Assembly: GCA_003415625.1 (NCBI GenBank)
Contig: PYIU01000002.1
Coordinates: 5,270,001-5,334,000, forward strand
DNA: 64,000 nt
Direction of reading: 5' to 3'
Origin: Aquanectria penicillioides
Lineage: Eukaryota > Ascomycota > Sordariomycetes > Hypocreales > Nectriaceae
Shown: in pieces, positions 35,834-46,716 of the stretch
How positions within the stretch are numbered: the stretch's first letter is position 1
Layout: each line of letters starts with the position of its first letter
Translations under genes and position numbers: made by a program
The notes under the pieces: generated by a model
What the model saw: the letters and a program-made list of their open reading frames with translations, nothing else
Databases searched by the model: none
What the model was told of the DNA's origin: nothing

Positions 35834-37258
35834 ATGGCTTCAGACCTAACCAAACGTGTCCAAGTCCAGCTCGATGCTGCAACAGCCCGGTATGATGAAG
35901 GCAATCCTCGCTCGAAAGCTCTCCATGACGAGGCTGTCAAGACTATGCCAGGAGGAAACACAAGAACTGTCTTGCATGTCGGTCCCTTCCCAGTAACAAT
36001 GAAGTCTGGGAGCGGATATCAAGTGACTTCAGAAGATGGTGTTACGTATGTCCAACGATCTCTGCATTCAGATTGCATGCTTAAACTCGCCTTAGTTATA
36101 CCGATCTGACAGCCGAGTTCACTGCGGCTCTCTATGGACACTCTAATCCTGTCATCTTCTCTGCCATCAACAACGCCCTCAGCACAACCGGCCTCAACGT
36201 CGGTGCGACAACAGCCCAGGAGCAAGTATTCGCTCGTGAACTGTGCCAACGTTTCAAGATTGAGCATGTCCGTTTCGCAAACTCTGGAACAGAAGCCAAC
36301 TTGCATGCCCTGGCGGCGGCACGCGCCTTTGCAAAGAAGCGAAAGGTCGTTGCCTTTGGAGGAGGCTATCACGGTGCCGTGCTTGGTTTTGCAGGCGACC
36401 AGCCCGGTGCAAACAACGTGGATCCGGACGACTGGATCGTTGCAAAGTACAACGATCTCGAGAGTGCTATTAGCGCCATCTCAAGCGAGGGGGTAGCCGC
36501 TGTCATTATCGAGGGCATGCAAGGCTCTGGGGGTGGCATTGTTGGAAAGCCAGAATTCCTACAGGGAGTTCAAGAGGCAGCCAAAAAGGCAAGTCATGGT
36601 CAATCGAGATGCGGCATTCACATAAGTGTGGCAATTAACAGAGACATAGGCCGGCGTCCTTTTCATTCTTGATGAGGTTATGACCTCTAGGATGGGGCCA
36701 GGTGGGCTCGCTGAAACGCATGGCCTCCTACCTGATCTTAAGACTTTTGGCAAATATCTCGGCGGCGGTCTTGCTTTTGGCGCTTTTGGCGGCAGGGCAG
36801 ATATCATGGCGGCCTTCGATCCCCGACGCCCTGGCGCGCTCTCACACTCGGGCACCTTCAACAACAACACGTTGGTGACCCACGCCGGACACGCAGGGCT
36901 TACTCAGATCTACACGCCCGAAGCAGCCCTCAAATTTACCAAGAAAGGAGATGAGCTAAGAGAGCGGCTCAATGAAGTCACTCAAGGTACCAGGGTTTGT
37001 TTCACTGGAGTAGGGACCATTCTGGGAGTTCACTTTACCGCAGATGGCACCAGGGCCATCGAGAGGGCCGGAGAGGTGGAGGAGATTGCTGAGCTAAGGG
37101 ATCTTTTCTGGTACGAAATGCTTGAAGCGAGGTTTTGGGTCGTTCGTCGCGGGTTCATCGCCTTGGTTTTAGAAACCCCAGACTCGGAGTTGGAGAGGTT
37201 TGTTCGTGCCGTGGAGGCCTTTGTGACCAAGCACACGGATCTAGTGAAGCTAGAGTAA
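35834..37258 (+). CDS. Class III aminotransferase, glutamate-1-semialdehyde aminomutase-like
   Basis: Three exons (to 36045, 36096-36588, 36650-37258) give 437 residues from the ATG at 35834, or 440 from the ATG at 35825. I prefer 35834 (MASDLTKRVQ) for its context. The fold-type I PLP signature is complete: RFANSGTEANLHALAAARAF for phosphate binding, FGGGYHGAVLGF, the Asp of FILDEVMTSR that contacts the pyridine nitrogen, and the Schiff-base lysine in TFGKYLGGGLAFGAFGG near residue 270. The closest family is the glutamate-1-semialdehyde 2,1-aminomutase group. Fungi make 5-aminolevulinate by the Shemin route, so this is probably not a tetrapyrrole enzyme but one of the fungal paralogues acting on another amino or keto acid. 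The substrate is not visible from sequence. Intron 2 has a GC donor (AAG then GCAAGT). Confidence 0.88.
36589..36649 (+). other. GC-AG intron in the aminotransferase gene
   Basis: The donor is AAG followed by GCAAGT and the acceptor is GACATAG, 61 nt in all. This is the only junction that joins QEAAKK to AGVLFILDEV in frame. The nearby GT (36593) leads to stops with each acceptor tried. The extended donor consensus beyond the C is strong, as is usual for GC-AG introns. Confidence 0.8.
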
Positions 37259-37696
37259 GTTGAATGCCAGAATGTTCAACCACATTCGCGAGTCACATGG
37301 CCAGGATTTGCTGCCAAAGATATTTAATTTAATGACCCAAACTCAATCAAGAACATCAATAGTTTTTAATAGTTTAAGCATGATTGAGCATGTCCAGTGC
37401 CAATCTTAACCTTGACGGTTTAGAATCGACAGCATAGAATAATGCTTGAGATTGTGATTGGTCACTAATATACCCCACATTGTCCTCTCACCTTTCCTTA
37501 CCGAGCTCACCTTGGTGAGGCTGGCTGTTGTTCCCTGGACTGTAATCTTTTTCGCAACGACTTCCGCCTGCCTTGATTCCTCAGCCTCGCCATCCAACAA
37601 GCTACGTACCTACGTTGCCAGCATCCAGCCTCAGCTGCTCCTCAAACCCTTCCAGATCGCCTCATCTAGCACTTCTTCTCCGTCACAGCTCCCACA
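37259..37696. other. Short intergenic region upstream of SF3A2
   Basis: These 438 bp contain the end of the aminotransferase transcript and the SF3A2 promoter and leader. I see no other feature. Confidence 0.55.
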
Positions 37697-38413
37697 ATGG
37701 ACCGCCAAAACCGTGCGGGCTCCAAGATCAACAGCGGCGGCGTCGCGTCGCAGTCGGCCACCAACGCGGATCGTCGCGAACGTCTGCGCAAGCTCGCGCT
37801 TGAGACCATCGACCTCGACAAGGACCCTTACTTCTTCAAGAACCATGTCGGCTCTTTCGAATGCCGTCTCTGTCTGACGGTCCACCAGAACGACGGTTCC
37901 TACCTCGCCCATACCCAGGGCAAGAAGCATCAGACCAACCTCGCTCGTCGTGCGGCACGCGAGCAGAAGGAGGGCAAGCAGAACGTCGACCCGGCCACCG
38001 GCCTTCCCATCGGCGTCTCGGGCGCCGGCTTCGCGGCTCGTCGCAACATTGTCAAAATCGGCCGTCCAGGCTACAAGATCACCAAGATTCGCGACCCCAT
38101 CACTCGCCAGCACGGCCTGCTCTTCCAGCTACAATACCCAGACGCCACCCCCGACACCAACCCCAAGTGGCAGGTCATGAACGCCTTTACCCAGCGCGTT
38201 GAAGAGCCCGACAAGAACTTCCAGTACCTTCTCGTCGCTGCCGAGCCCTACGAGACGGTCGGCTTCAAGATCCCCGCCCGCGAGCTTGACAAGCGCGAGG
38301 ACCGACAATTTAGCTTCTGGGACCCCGACGCCAAAGAGTATTGGATCCAAGTCATGTTCATGACGGAGCGTGAGGAGAGATTCAACGCCGCACCAGGATT
38401 GACAGCTCGATAA
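37697..38413 (+). CDS. SF3A2: Splicing factor 3A subunit 2 (SF3A2/Prp11/Sap62)
   Basis: A single exon encodes 238 residues from the ATG at 37697 (CACA before ATG) to TAA. The protein carries a matrin-type C2H2 zinc finger with Cys56, Cys59, His72 and His78 (FECRLCLTVHQNDGSYLAHT), followed by the conserved SF3A2 region (GRPGYKITKIRDP, LLFQLQYPDATPDTNPKWQV, EPYETVGFKIP) and ends near EEYWIQV-type sequence. It is a core subunit of SF3a in the U2 snRNP, acting at branch-point recognition in the nucleus. It lacks the Pro-rich C-terminal repeats of the animal protein, as fungal orthologues do. An AATAAA motif at 38474 lies 61 nt past the stop. The gene converges with COT1. Confidence 0.96.
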   Translation: MDRQNRAGSKINSGGVASQSATNADRRERLRKLALETIDLDKDPYFFKNHVGSFECRLCLTVHQNDGSYLAHTQGKKHQTNLARRAAREQKEGKQNVDPATGLPIGVSGAGFAARRNIVKIGRPGYKITKIRDPITRQHGLLFQLQYPDATPDTNPKWQVMNAFTQRVEEPDKNFQYLLVAAEPYETVGFKIPARELDKREDRQFSFWDPDAKEYWIQVMFMTEREERFNAAPGLTAR

Positions 38414-39261
38414 AGGGCCATTGGTGGCATACATGCGGGGGAACAAACCAAAGACAGAGCCTTTCGCATTTGCAATAAATGTCTCTGCCATGCAGAAACT
38501 TAAGGCTAAAACCATGAAGCTAGTCATTTGGCCATCTTCAGATTCAGAAACAGGGGAGCTGTGCTAGCGCTCTCCGCTGTCGACGAGTATAGTCACTAGG
38601 CAGCGAGCACTACATGTAAAAGCAAGGATGATGTATGAAGAGTAAGACACCAAACTCGTGTCATGTAGGAATCTTCACTAACCAGGCATCTTCAGCTGCT
38701 TCGAGATGAATCTTGGGGTTATGAGGGAGGGGAAAGGAGTGTAAATAGAACATGATGCGTATGATGCCATACATTGTTTGGCTAGGAGTTAGGTGGCAGA
38801 TCTTGGGCTCTAAATCATAAATCATAGTCATAGGTTGTCAAATAAATACCAGCTACTTTTTTTTTTTTCAATTAATTCTAGTAGCCACGAGCACGTTCTC
38901 GCCTCATCTGCGGAGACATGCCGAGGACAATAATATGGCAAGAGATAGCACACGCTTCGCCCAAGTCTAAGTGCCTGCCTTTCAACTCAACCTTCCCGCT
39001 TGTCGGATTACGTACATGTGTATTACAAATGAAGAGTCCGGGCCCATGATGAAGAGATAGATGAGAGGCAGATCATGAGATGTATGGATCAACAGCTAAG
39101 CTTAGCTTCATACCACCAGCCATCTGACAACGGCTGAACAAGCGACATCTCTGTGCTCCACTAACTCCAGCAAACTGCCTTCTTACTAAATTGAAACTCG
39201 TTCACAGAACAAAGTTCTCTCAATCATGCCAGTTGGTTGAGTGTGTTCCTTGAAGCTCCAA
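38414..39261. other. Convergent gap between SF3A2 and COT1
   Basis: These 848 bp lie between two stop codons and should be 3' untranslated sequence of both genes. A T10 run occurs near 38860. AATAAA-type motifs occur at 38474 (plus) and near 38840. No coding sequence is seen. Confidence 0.6.
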
Positions 39262-41355
39262 TTATCGGAAGTTGTTATCAAACCGCTTGAAGGTGTAGCC
39301 AATGAAGGGCAAGCTCATCTCAGGAGACTCCTCAGCCTGGCGACCCTGCTGCAGAGCCTGGGCCTTGAGGACTGTCGCATTATCGGTCTGATCGATTTCA
39401 TCAGTGGGGAAGTAGGTAGTATCAATGTTGGAGGTCAGGCGAGGCTCGAACGGCGCTCGGATGCGACGCAAGCTGTCAAATTCAACACCGCGGAAGAAGG
39501 CGTGGCTCTTGATTTCATGGGCACCACCTCGGCCAAGTCGGTTCTCGGTGTTGCAGACCATGCTGAGAAAACATTAGTACAAATTCTGTATTCTAGTGCA
39601 AACGAGGAAGGGGACTAACCTTCGGATCAGGTTCTCAGCGTCAACGCCGAGGGTGATATCGTCGGGGAAGTACAGGGTTTGTCTCCAGTTGACAATCTTG
39701 CGGTAAGTATCGTGGCTATCTTCAGCACAGAACGGAGGCCAGCCAACCAAGCACTCGAACATGATGGTTCCCAGTGACCACCAATCGCAGTCGAAGGTGT
39801 AACCATGGCCAGTGAAAATTTCAGGGGCGATGTAGTCAGGGGTACCGACGGTCGAGTACGCCATCAGTCGTCGAGATCGTCGCCAATCGTTGATCTGGGA
39901 TCGGTTGCTGACGGTGAGGTTGATCTGGTCAATGGCGATGGAGGTTCGGTCACGAGGGCGGTTAGACCGACCCTGCAACAGCTGCTGGTAATAGTTGTTG
40001 TCGTGAAGCCTGTGGAAGCCAGTTGAGAGACCAAAATCAGTCAGCTTCACGTGGCCGCCTCGATCAAGGAGAATGTTGTCGGGCTTAATATCACTGGTTT
40101 TGGGATCAGTTTTGAAAATTCCAAAGTTTGACAAGCAGATTTCGCATACCGGTGGATGAAACCAAGCTTGTGGACAGCCTCGATAGCCAGAACAATCTCG
40201 GCAATGTAGAATCGCGTAATGTCTTCAGAGAAGATTTCGTACTTGATGAGCATAGTCATCAGATCTCCACCGGGCAAGAACTCCATCAACATGTACAGAA
40301 AGTATGCATCCTGGAAGGTGGTGTAGAGCTTGACCACCCAAGGGCTGTCGGACTCGGCGAGGATATCACGCTCTGATCGGACGTGCGCCAGCTGGTCCTT
40401 CTTGAACATTTCCGTCTTGATAAGAGACTTCATAGCATAGACCTTGCCATCGCCCTTCTTCTGCACCAACTTGACCTCTCCGAAAGCACCCTTTCCGATA
40501 ATCTTGACTGTGGTGTAGTTCTCGGGCTTATCCTTCGTTCGCAGGAAACGCAGATACTGGCCCTCTTTTCTTCCAGCAGTAGACCACAGCTGCTCTCTTC
40601 GGCCTGAGCTCTGGCTGAGGTCCTGAAGCTTCTGCTCGAGCTCACTCTGTCTATATGCCGGGGTGGAGATCACCAGTCAGTCACGTTGCCTCGAAATGAT
40701 ATGATGGGACGGATGTTTCCGCAAATCTCACCTTTGGTTGCGCTCTCGAGCGCGCTTGACGCTGTCCTTGAAGAAATCGGCAGCCAGCTGAGAGCACTTC
40801 TTCTGGTTGCTGTTGGCATTGGAGCCGTATCGGTCAGGGTTACGCTCGGGCGCTTGCTGAAATTCGTTGACGGGGGCGGCGGTCTGGTTGGGCAGCGGGG
40901 AACGTTCATGTAGCTGCCGTAGCCAGCAGGCTGTCCTGAAGCGCCAGCAGTCCTGGGACGCTGGGCAGGTGAGGGTCCTCTCGCATACTGCTGCGCTCTG
41001 GCGGCGCCTCCCAGGTTCTGGTGAGAGAACTGGTGGGCGAGGCCGGTGTTGGGGTCGTTGGTGCCCGGAGTGTTGGATCGCGGCTGGTAGGCGGCGTTCT
41101 GGACGCCAGCGTAGTCATTGACGGGCTGGCCCTGGTACTGAGGAGCGTACTGGTTCTGGACGAAGTAGCCCTGGGGGGGTAACCACCGGCGTAGGCTTGT
41201 TGTTGGTGTTGCATGGCGGCGGGTTGGCCAGCGGCTGAGAAGACGGGTTGGGGGAAGGTCGAGGGGGTGGTGGGATAGGCGCGGTCAGCAGCGGCGTGCC
41301 TGTCGTTGCTGTTGCCTCCAAAGTTGAGGTACAGGCGATTGTTATTAGAATCCAT
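39262..41355 (-). CDS. cot-1: COT1-type NDR serine/threonine kinase (two frame breaks in exon 1)
   Basis: Four exons on the minus strand: 41355-40732, 40650-40150, 40093-39620 and 39562-39262. Introns are 81, 56 and 57 nt. The repaired protein is 633 residues. The N-terminus is Gln/Asn/Pro-rich; the NDR/LATS-type region (Mob-binding, about 185-250) precedes the kinase domain. Visible elements are the Gly loop GKGAFGEV, Lys283 (YAMK), the catalytic HRDIKPDN (Asp377), DFG (Asp395), the NDR basic insert ending in [21 protein letters not shown] (activation Ser about 456), and the hydrophobic motif FIGYTF with Thr624. NDR kinases with Mob2 control polarised hyphal growth. In Neurospora, loss of cot-1 gives compact growth. 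Exon 1 breaks frame at C7 (41179-41173) and C4 (40900-40897); one C at each makes the CDS exactly 1902 nt. It is divergent from TIM54. Confidence 0.94.
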
Positions 41356-44045
41356 CGTGGGATGGCTCGTCTCGACTCGATTCGAGCGGGAGGAAGGACG
41401 AAGGAGGGGGGAGAGGAGTGGGCGGCGGGTTTCAGGAGACGTCCAGGGGCGGGCAACGGCAACGGGGCGGCGATGCGAACAGGACGCTAGCAGTCGAGGT
41501 AGAATGAAGCAAATGGGCAGGCAAACTGCTGGATCGCAGAGCTAGCGCTAGCGGTGGCCCAGATGCAAGGAAGACGGAAGGGATATCGAGGATTTTGGAG
41601 GGTCGAGGTTGGGGGAAAGAAGACCAGCGATGACAGATACAAGTCGGTGGGCGCTTCGAAACGCCGACTTTCAGCACGTTACAGGCCAAGTCCATAGGTT
41701 ACCACGCACCCAGCACACGACGAGTTTTGGGGTCCGACCTGCAATCGAGGGGTCGCAGGAGGGCCGTGGCGGGCGGCTTGGTCCGCGCCTTAGTGGTTGT
41801 GGCACATGCTGCGTGCTAATTACAGTGGGCTAGCGGTGAGCTGCTGGACGGAAGTGGCAATCTCTACAGGGGGGTTCAGTGTGCAGCAGCCTCTCAACCG
41901 TGAGCAACCCCCCTCCCCCTGGCCTGGAAGTTGAAGTCCAGCGCCGATCCCTGAAGAGGTACGCGTTTTGGATGGCCTGGTCAGCTGCTGGGCTGCTGTT
42001 CTCAGATCTCTCGTGAGAGGACGTGACCTTTCGATCCTGTAATAGCATCAAGCTGGCAAGTCCATAAAGTATCTTCACCTGAAAAGAAGGCCATGTGCAA
42101 ACAAGTCGAGTTTCGTGCCAGGGTAAGCTAGCCGAGCAGGTCGGTTGGAACTCTTGAACCAAAGAATAATGACGAGCTACGTGCCTCAAGGACTTCTCCT
42201 TTCGACCAACGTGGAGGCGTTGGACACGCAACCCAGGCCGGACTGAACCAAGACAAGACGAAAAGGGGGAATGAACCAGCGACAATAAACACATCAACAA
42301 CAACAACAACAATAATAATAATAATAAGGTCAAGATGCTCTAGGTCCCCCCAATCTGTCTCCTTTGTGTTTCTCCTCTTTCCTCCTCTTATCCTCTCCTC
42401 GGCGAGTTTTGAGACCAGTGAAGCGGGTCATAATTACAGCGCCTGTTAGCAAAAGGCGCCGGGGGCGGTGGTGCTCCAGAGTAGTATCTAGAGGGACCAG
42501 GTGGCTCAGGCTTCCTCCATTTCTCAAGCCCCTGGCCTCACTCCGTCTTGCCTCTCTGCCGCTCTGGGCATGGCTTTGGGCTCCAGCAGCTCCTTTTCAT
42601 CAGGCCTCGAATCCACCCCCGGGCAACGCACCCGCAACAGCAATCGTACTCTCCACCAGAGCCACCAGAACCGACCGGGCCAGGGGGCGGGGGGCAGTAA
42701 TCTTGAGGATGCCCTTCAGGGACCTCCCAGCTTTTCTCAGCGTTGCACAGTAGCCTCTCAGCGAGTCAGGGTCCCCAATGCCCGCCCGCACCCCGCCTCA
42801 TCACTTCCCCGGAGCCAGAGCCTCAGGTCAACCTGCGGCCTGCCGCACCGCCCACCTCAGCTTTAGGTCTTACAAGGCCTATTATACCAGTTCACGTCAC
42901 ATCTATGCGTCGAAAAAGCAGCGACCCCCGGGCACGCATTGTGCTTGAACCAGCCGGCACGCCGACTGCATACTGCAGCCCTCGTCTCATCTCCATTGAA
43001 AATCAACATGAATCACGCTGTGCGGTGGCAGTGATTATAGTATCGAGGCTCCCGTGTCCTACTACAAGGGACGCTACCGGACCTCGATGTTCTCATTCAT
43101 ATATACATGTCGCCATCCTGTGAAACTCTCATATCCAAGCAATCTAGGTTCGTCCCCTGCGCCACGCTTTCTTCGATTCCGTTGTCGCATCTGCAGCCCG
43201 TGCTTCCCACATGGCAAGACAAGGGCATATGAAGGGGCCCATTCCGCCCAAAATTCGTCATCTCGTCTCGGTTGTGCCCGCCCGAGAAGAAGAAACCATG
43301 TGTATTAGTCCTGCTCTCGTTTGTGCAACGCGCAGCTTCCTGTGAATCAATCCTAAACTACGATGTTATCGCAATCTAGAGACACTCCACGCCAAAAAAA
43401 AAAAAAAAAAAAAACAGTGCAAAAGCCCGCACACTCAGACAGAGTATTTTGGGGCATAGGGAGTGCGGAACTTGGCTCCTAAACTCCTCCAAGACAATAT
43501 CACATGCCACATGCAACATGCTGCATGCCATGCATCCAGCACGCGGCACGGAGATCTTTCTCAACCAACGACCAGGGTCTTGTCATTTTCTAGAAGTTTA
43601 ATAGAAGCTCCAGCTCTTTTAATCAACGAGCTATCTTCAGTACTGCCAAAAAATCAGTTTTTCATGCAATACCAACACATTTCAGATCAAATCTCCTCAA
43701 AGGCAACGAAAATGAGACATGATTCTCACATTCTCACCAAGTCTCCACGAAACGGCACATGTAGGAACCCTGCTCACATCACAACATGGGTGTGGCTGGT
43801 AGGTACCTGGGGCGCTTGACTGAGAGCTCTCGACCCCGGAGCAGGAGTATTTCCATCCCGGCTTATCGGGCCCGTCTCTTATCGCGGCCATTTTTTTCGT
43901 ATCAATCGAAGCAACGACTTCATCGGCCAGCACCAAATCGAGGCCTTGTTGTTCATCCGGTGACGGACACTAATCCGGTCTGCCATTGTCGCCCTGTCTG
44001 GGAAATTGAGCTGTGTCCCTTCTCACCAACCGGCCAACTCTCACC
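41356..44045. other. Long divergent region between COT1 and TIM54
   Basis: This 2.7-kb region lies between two genes transcribed away from each other. It should contain both promoters and, given its length, long leaders. It holds a CAA/TAA trinucleotide tract (42295-42327), an A21 run (43394-43414) and CT-rich blocks. Frames inside it are not convincing. Confidence 0.55.
42295..42327. repeat. CAA then TAA trinucleotide tract
   Basis: About five CAA units pass directly into about six TAA units. The tract is non-coding and lies upstream of COT1. Confidence 0.85.
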
Positions 44046-45429
44046 ATGGCCGACTCCAATGCTCCCGCGCAGCCTGCCGGCACCGGCGCCACCTACAAAC
44101 CTCCCGCTCCCCCCTCGAAGCCCAACCCCGTCCTCAAGATGATGGGCCTGCCGAATCTCCCCGGAAGCTGCCCTCGCGGAACTGGATGATCTTCTGGACC
44201 ATCACCGGCTCTATCGCCGCCGCCGTCATCTACGACAAGCGCGAAAAGAAGCGTGCCACAGCCAAGTGGCGTCATGTCGTCGCTCCTCTCGCAGAGGAAC
44301 CCATCGGCACTGCCAGTCAACTTCCCCGGAAATTGACCATCTACCTCGAAGCTCCTCCAGGTGATGGTCTTCGCATTGCGCAGGATCACTTTATTGAATA
44401 TGCAAAGCCCGTCCTGGCTGCATCCGGCTTAGATTGGGAGTTCGTTCAGGGAAGAGAACAGGGCGATGTAAGAGCCGCAGTTGCGGAGAAGATTCGCCGA
44501 GAGCGGAGACAACAAGAACGGCCCGGCGATGAGGCATTGAAGACGGACCAGAACGCCGTCGAGGATATTAGAAAAAAGATGGGCCTCCCAGAGTATGAGG
44601 GAATCAAGGGCGACATGGTCTTTGGCCTGCACACCTGGAAGGAATACGTGCGGGGAATGCATGAGGGATGGCTTGGACCCCTTGATGTTCCTTCTCTGCC
44701 ACAACCCGAGATGACGTCTTCCACTGTAGAAGCTCCCCCGTGGAGGACGCTCCCTTTGCAGAACAAACCGAGGGCGACAAGCCTGCTGAACAGAAAGAGG
44801 AGAAGAAGGAGGAAGAGAAGAGGCCTGAGCGACCCCCTCAGCCACTCCCCTACAATCGTCCTGAGGACTACTCCTCAGCCAGTCTCCCTGGTCAGATCCC
44901 CCCCGAGTTCGCCCCCGTTAACCCCATTGTCTTCCCCCACCGCCTCGGTTTCCGCCATACGTTTGTACGCCTGAACCGCTTCTTCAACCGCCGCAAGCTC
45001 GCCGACGAGATTGGCCGCGAAGTGGCTGCCGTTTGCTACGCCGCCTCTTCGCGTGAGTGGCGCGAGACCGACGGCACGTTCGAGCAACAACTTGTCCTCA
45101 AGCAGGAAGAGCACGACTGGCCCAAGTCTGCCTGGAAGGACGAGGAGCCTGCCGAAAAGGCCGACGACGTCTCCCCCGCCGTCGCTGTTCCGCCCAAGGA
45201 GAAGATCTGGACGTCACCCCTGGTCGTCGATGCCCGCCTCATGCAGCGCATGCGCCGCTTCGAAGGCAGTCCCGAACTCGAATCTCGTGCGGCCTCCATC
45301 GTCGTGCCCGAGGAGGAGGTTGAAGGCTGGCTCAAGGGCGGCCTGCGAAGTGCCTGGCGCTGGGGTGTTGACTCATGGAACTACAAGCCCATGCAGCCCA
45401 ACGTGGGCGATGTCAACAGTGACGAGTAA
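44046..45429 (+). CDS. TIM54: Mitochondrial inner-membrane translocase subunit Tim54 (two frame breaks)
   Basis: The start is the ATG at 44046 in a strong CACC context, giving MADSNAPAQPAGTGATYKPP. One transmembrane segment lies at about residues 47-63 within NWMIFWTITGSIAAAVIYDK, followed by a basic patch and then the large intermembrane-space domain, with LPRKLTIYLEAPPGDGLRIA, an acidic/Lys linker and FPHRLGFRHTFVRLNRFFNR. This is Tim54, a subunit of the TIM22 complex that inserts carrier proteins in the inner membrane. Two breaks interrupt the frame: C4 at 44159-44162 and C5 at 44735-44739. One C at each gives an exact 1386-nt CDS (461 residues). The first break would otherwise cut the protein right before its membrane anchor. 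No intron is needed. Confidence 0.9.
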
Positions 45430-45742
45430 GGAGCTCTGCGGTAATCGAGAGACCCTGGATGAGATGGCCAACTAAAAGCAAAAGGATGTTTTGTCTGCGT
45501 GTACTATAACTAGGCGGAGGGAACGACATGTTCTATGACGAGAACGTTTTTGTATATCAATGTTATACCAGGAGGCATGAGAGCGACGTGTGTGGCGTAG
45601 GGCATCTACGGATAGAGCGAGGGACGATATCTATGCTACTGTACTCTGTAATCCCAAGGCATTTTACTCCCCTTCATAAGGCTAGTTTCCATCATCATCA
45701 AAGCTCCCAATATCATGCGTGTTCTAAGGTATCTCAGCCTGG
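45430..45742. other. Convergent gap between TIM54 and the Fyv6/NIP30 gene
   Basis: These 313 bp lie between two stop codons and are probably the two 3' untranslated regions. Nothing else is seen. Confidence 0.6.
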
Positions 45743-46716
45743 CTAGTCGTCATCATCAGAGTCACTCCCGTATCCCACCAGCCCAAGAGACTTCTTCTCC
45801 GGAGGCTTCTCGCTTTTTGTTTCTGTAGGCTTTTCTACTTTGACCTGGACAGTCTTCTTCTGAACCACCTCCGGCACATCCTTTTCCGCCTCGCCACGAC
45901 TCACCCTCCTCCGGACGACGCCCTTGGCTTCACGGTCCTTTACGCGCTTCCTCTTCCTCCCCACGCCCCACCACTCTTCGTCGCCCTTGTCCTCGCCGTC
46001 AACAGCGGCACTACCGCTCGGCTCTTCGGCCTCTGCCGCTGTCGTCCCTTTCTGCTGCTCCCGGAACGCCTTTAAGCCCTCTTCTGTCTCATGCCGCACC
46101 CGCTCCTCCTCTGCGCGCTTCGTCGCGCGGACCTCGTCCAGGAAGTCAATCTCGTCGTCATCCAGGGCGCGGAACTGGTTGCGCAACTTGGTCTGCTCCT
46201 CAAACGCAGCCTGCTTGGCAGCTGTTCACTCCCGTTAGGGATCATCAGCTTACATGTCTCTTCCAAGAATAACAACAATACAAAGCACGATGAGGCGTAA
46301 TAGCGCTTATGAGAGAAGGGGCGAAAAAAAAAAAAAGGGGGGGGAGGGGTGGTGTGGTGATGAGAATACGAGGGTATAGGGAATGTGACCAGGAGGAAAA
46401 GAAAGAAGAAGAAAAAGAAAGCCAACAGCAACGGAAAAGGAAGTATCGAACCTTTGTTAGCCTGTAGGATATCGTAAAGGCTCTTCTCCCCCTCCCCAGA
46501 TGCCGCTTTGATACGCTGCTCCTCGCGACGCCGCCGCTCCGCCTCAAGTTCCTGCTGCACAGCCTCCCATTCTTTCAATTTGGCGCAGTCATGAAGCGGC
46601 TTCGCGGCTGTGCTGCTGCTGCTGCTGCCGGCGGCGGCGGCATTGCTAGGGGTGTCGTCCTTGGAAACTTCGCCGGTTGAGCCGATGGTGCCTCCCGAGA
46701 CGAAGCGGCTGGACAT
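45743..46716 (-). CDS. FYV6: Fyv6/NIP30 (FAM192A) family nuclear protein
   Basis: Exon 1 is 46716-46452 and exon 2 is 46221-45743, with a 230-nt intron (GTTCGA...AACAG). The protein is 247 residues. It opens with MSSRFVSGGTIGSTG and a Ser-rich stretch. The NIP30/FAM192A domain follows, with KEWEAVQQELEAERR, SLYDILQANKAAKQAAFEEQ and the hallmark RALDDDEIDFLDEV, then a charged helix. The C-terminus is basic and Lys/Glu-rich (WWGVGRKRKRVKDREAKGVV) and ends in an acidic GYGSDSDDDD. Yeast Fyv6 is a second-step splicing factor; animal members bind the PA28-gamma proteasome activator. In fungi a spliceosomal role is the more likely, and this is inference. The donor GTTCGA is not the best consensus, but the junction is required for the domain. 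It converges with TIM54. Confidence 0.85.
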
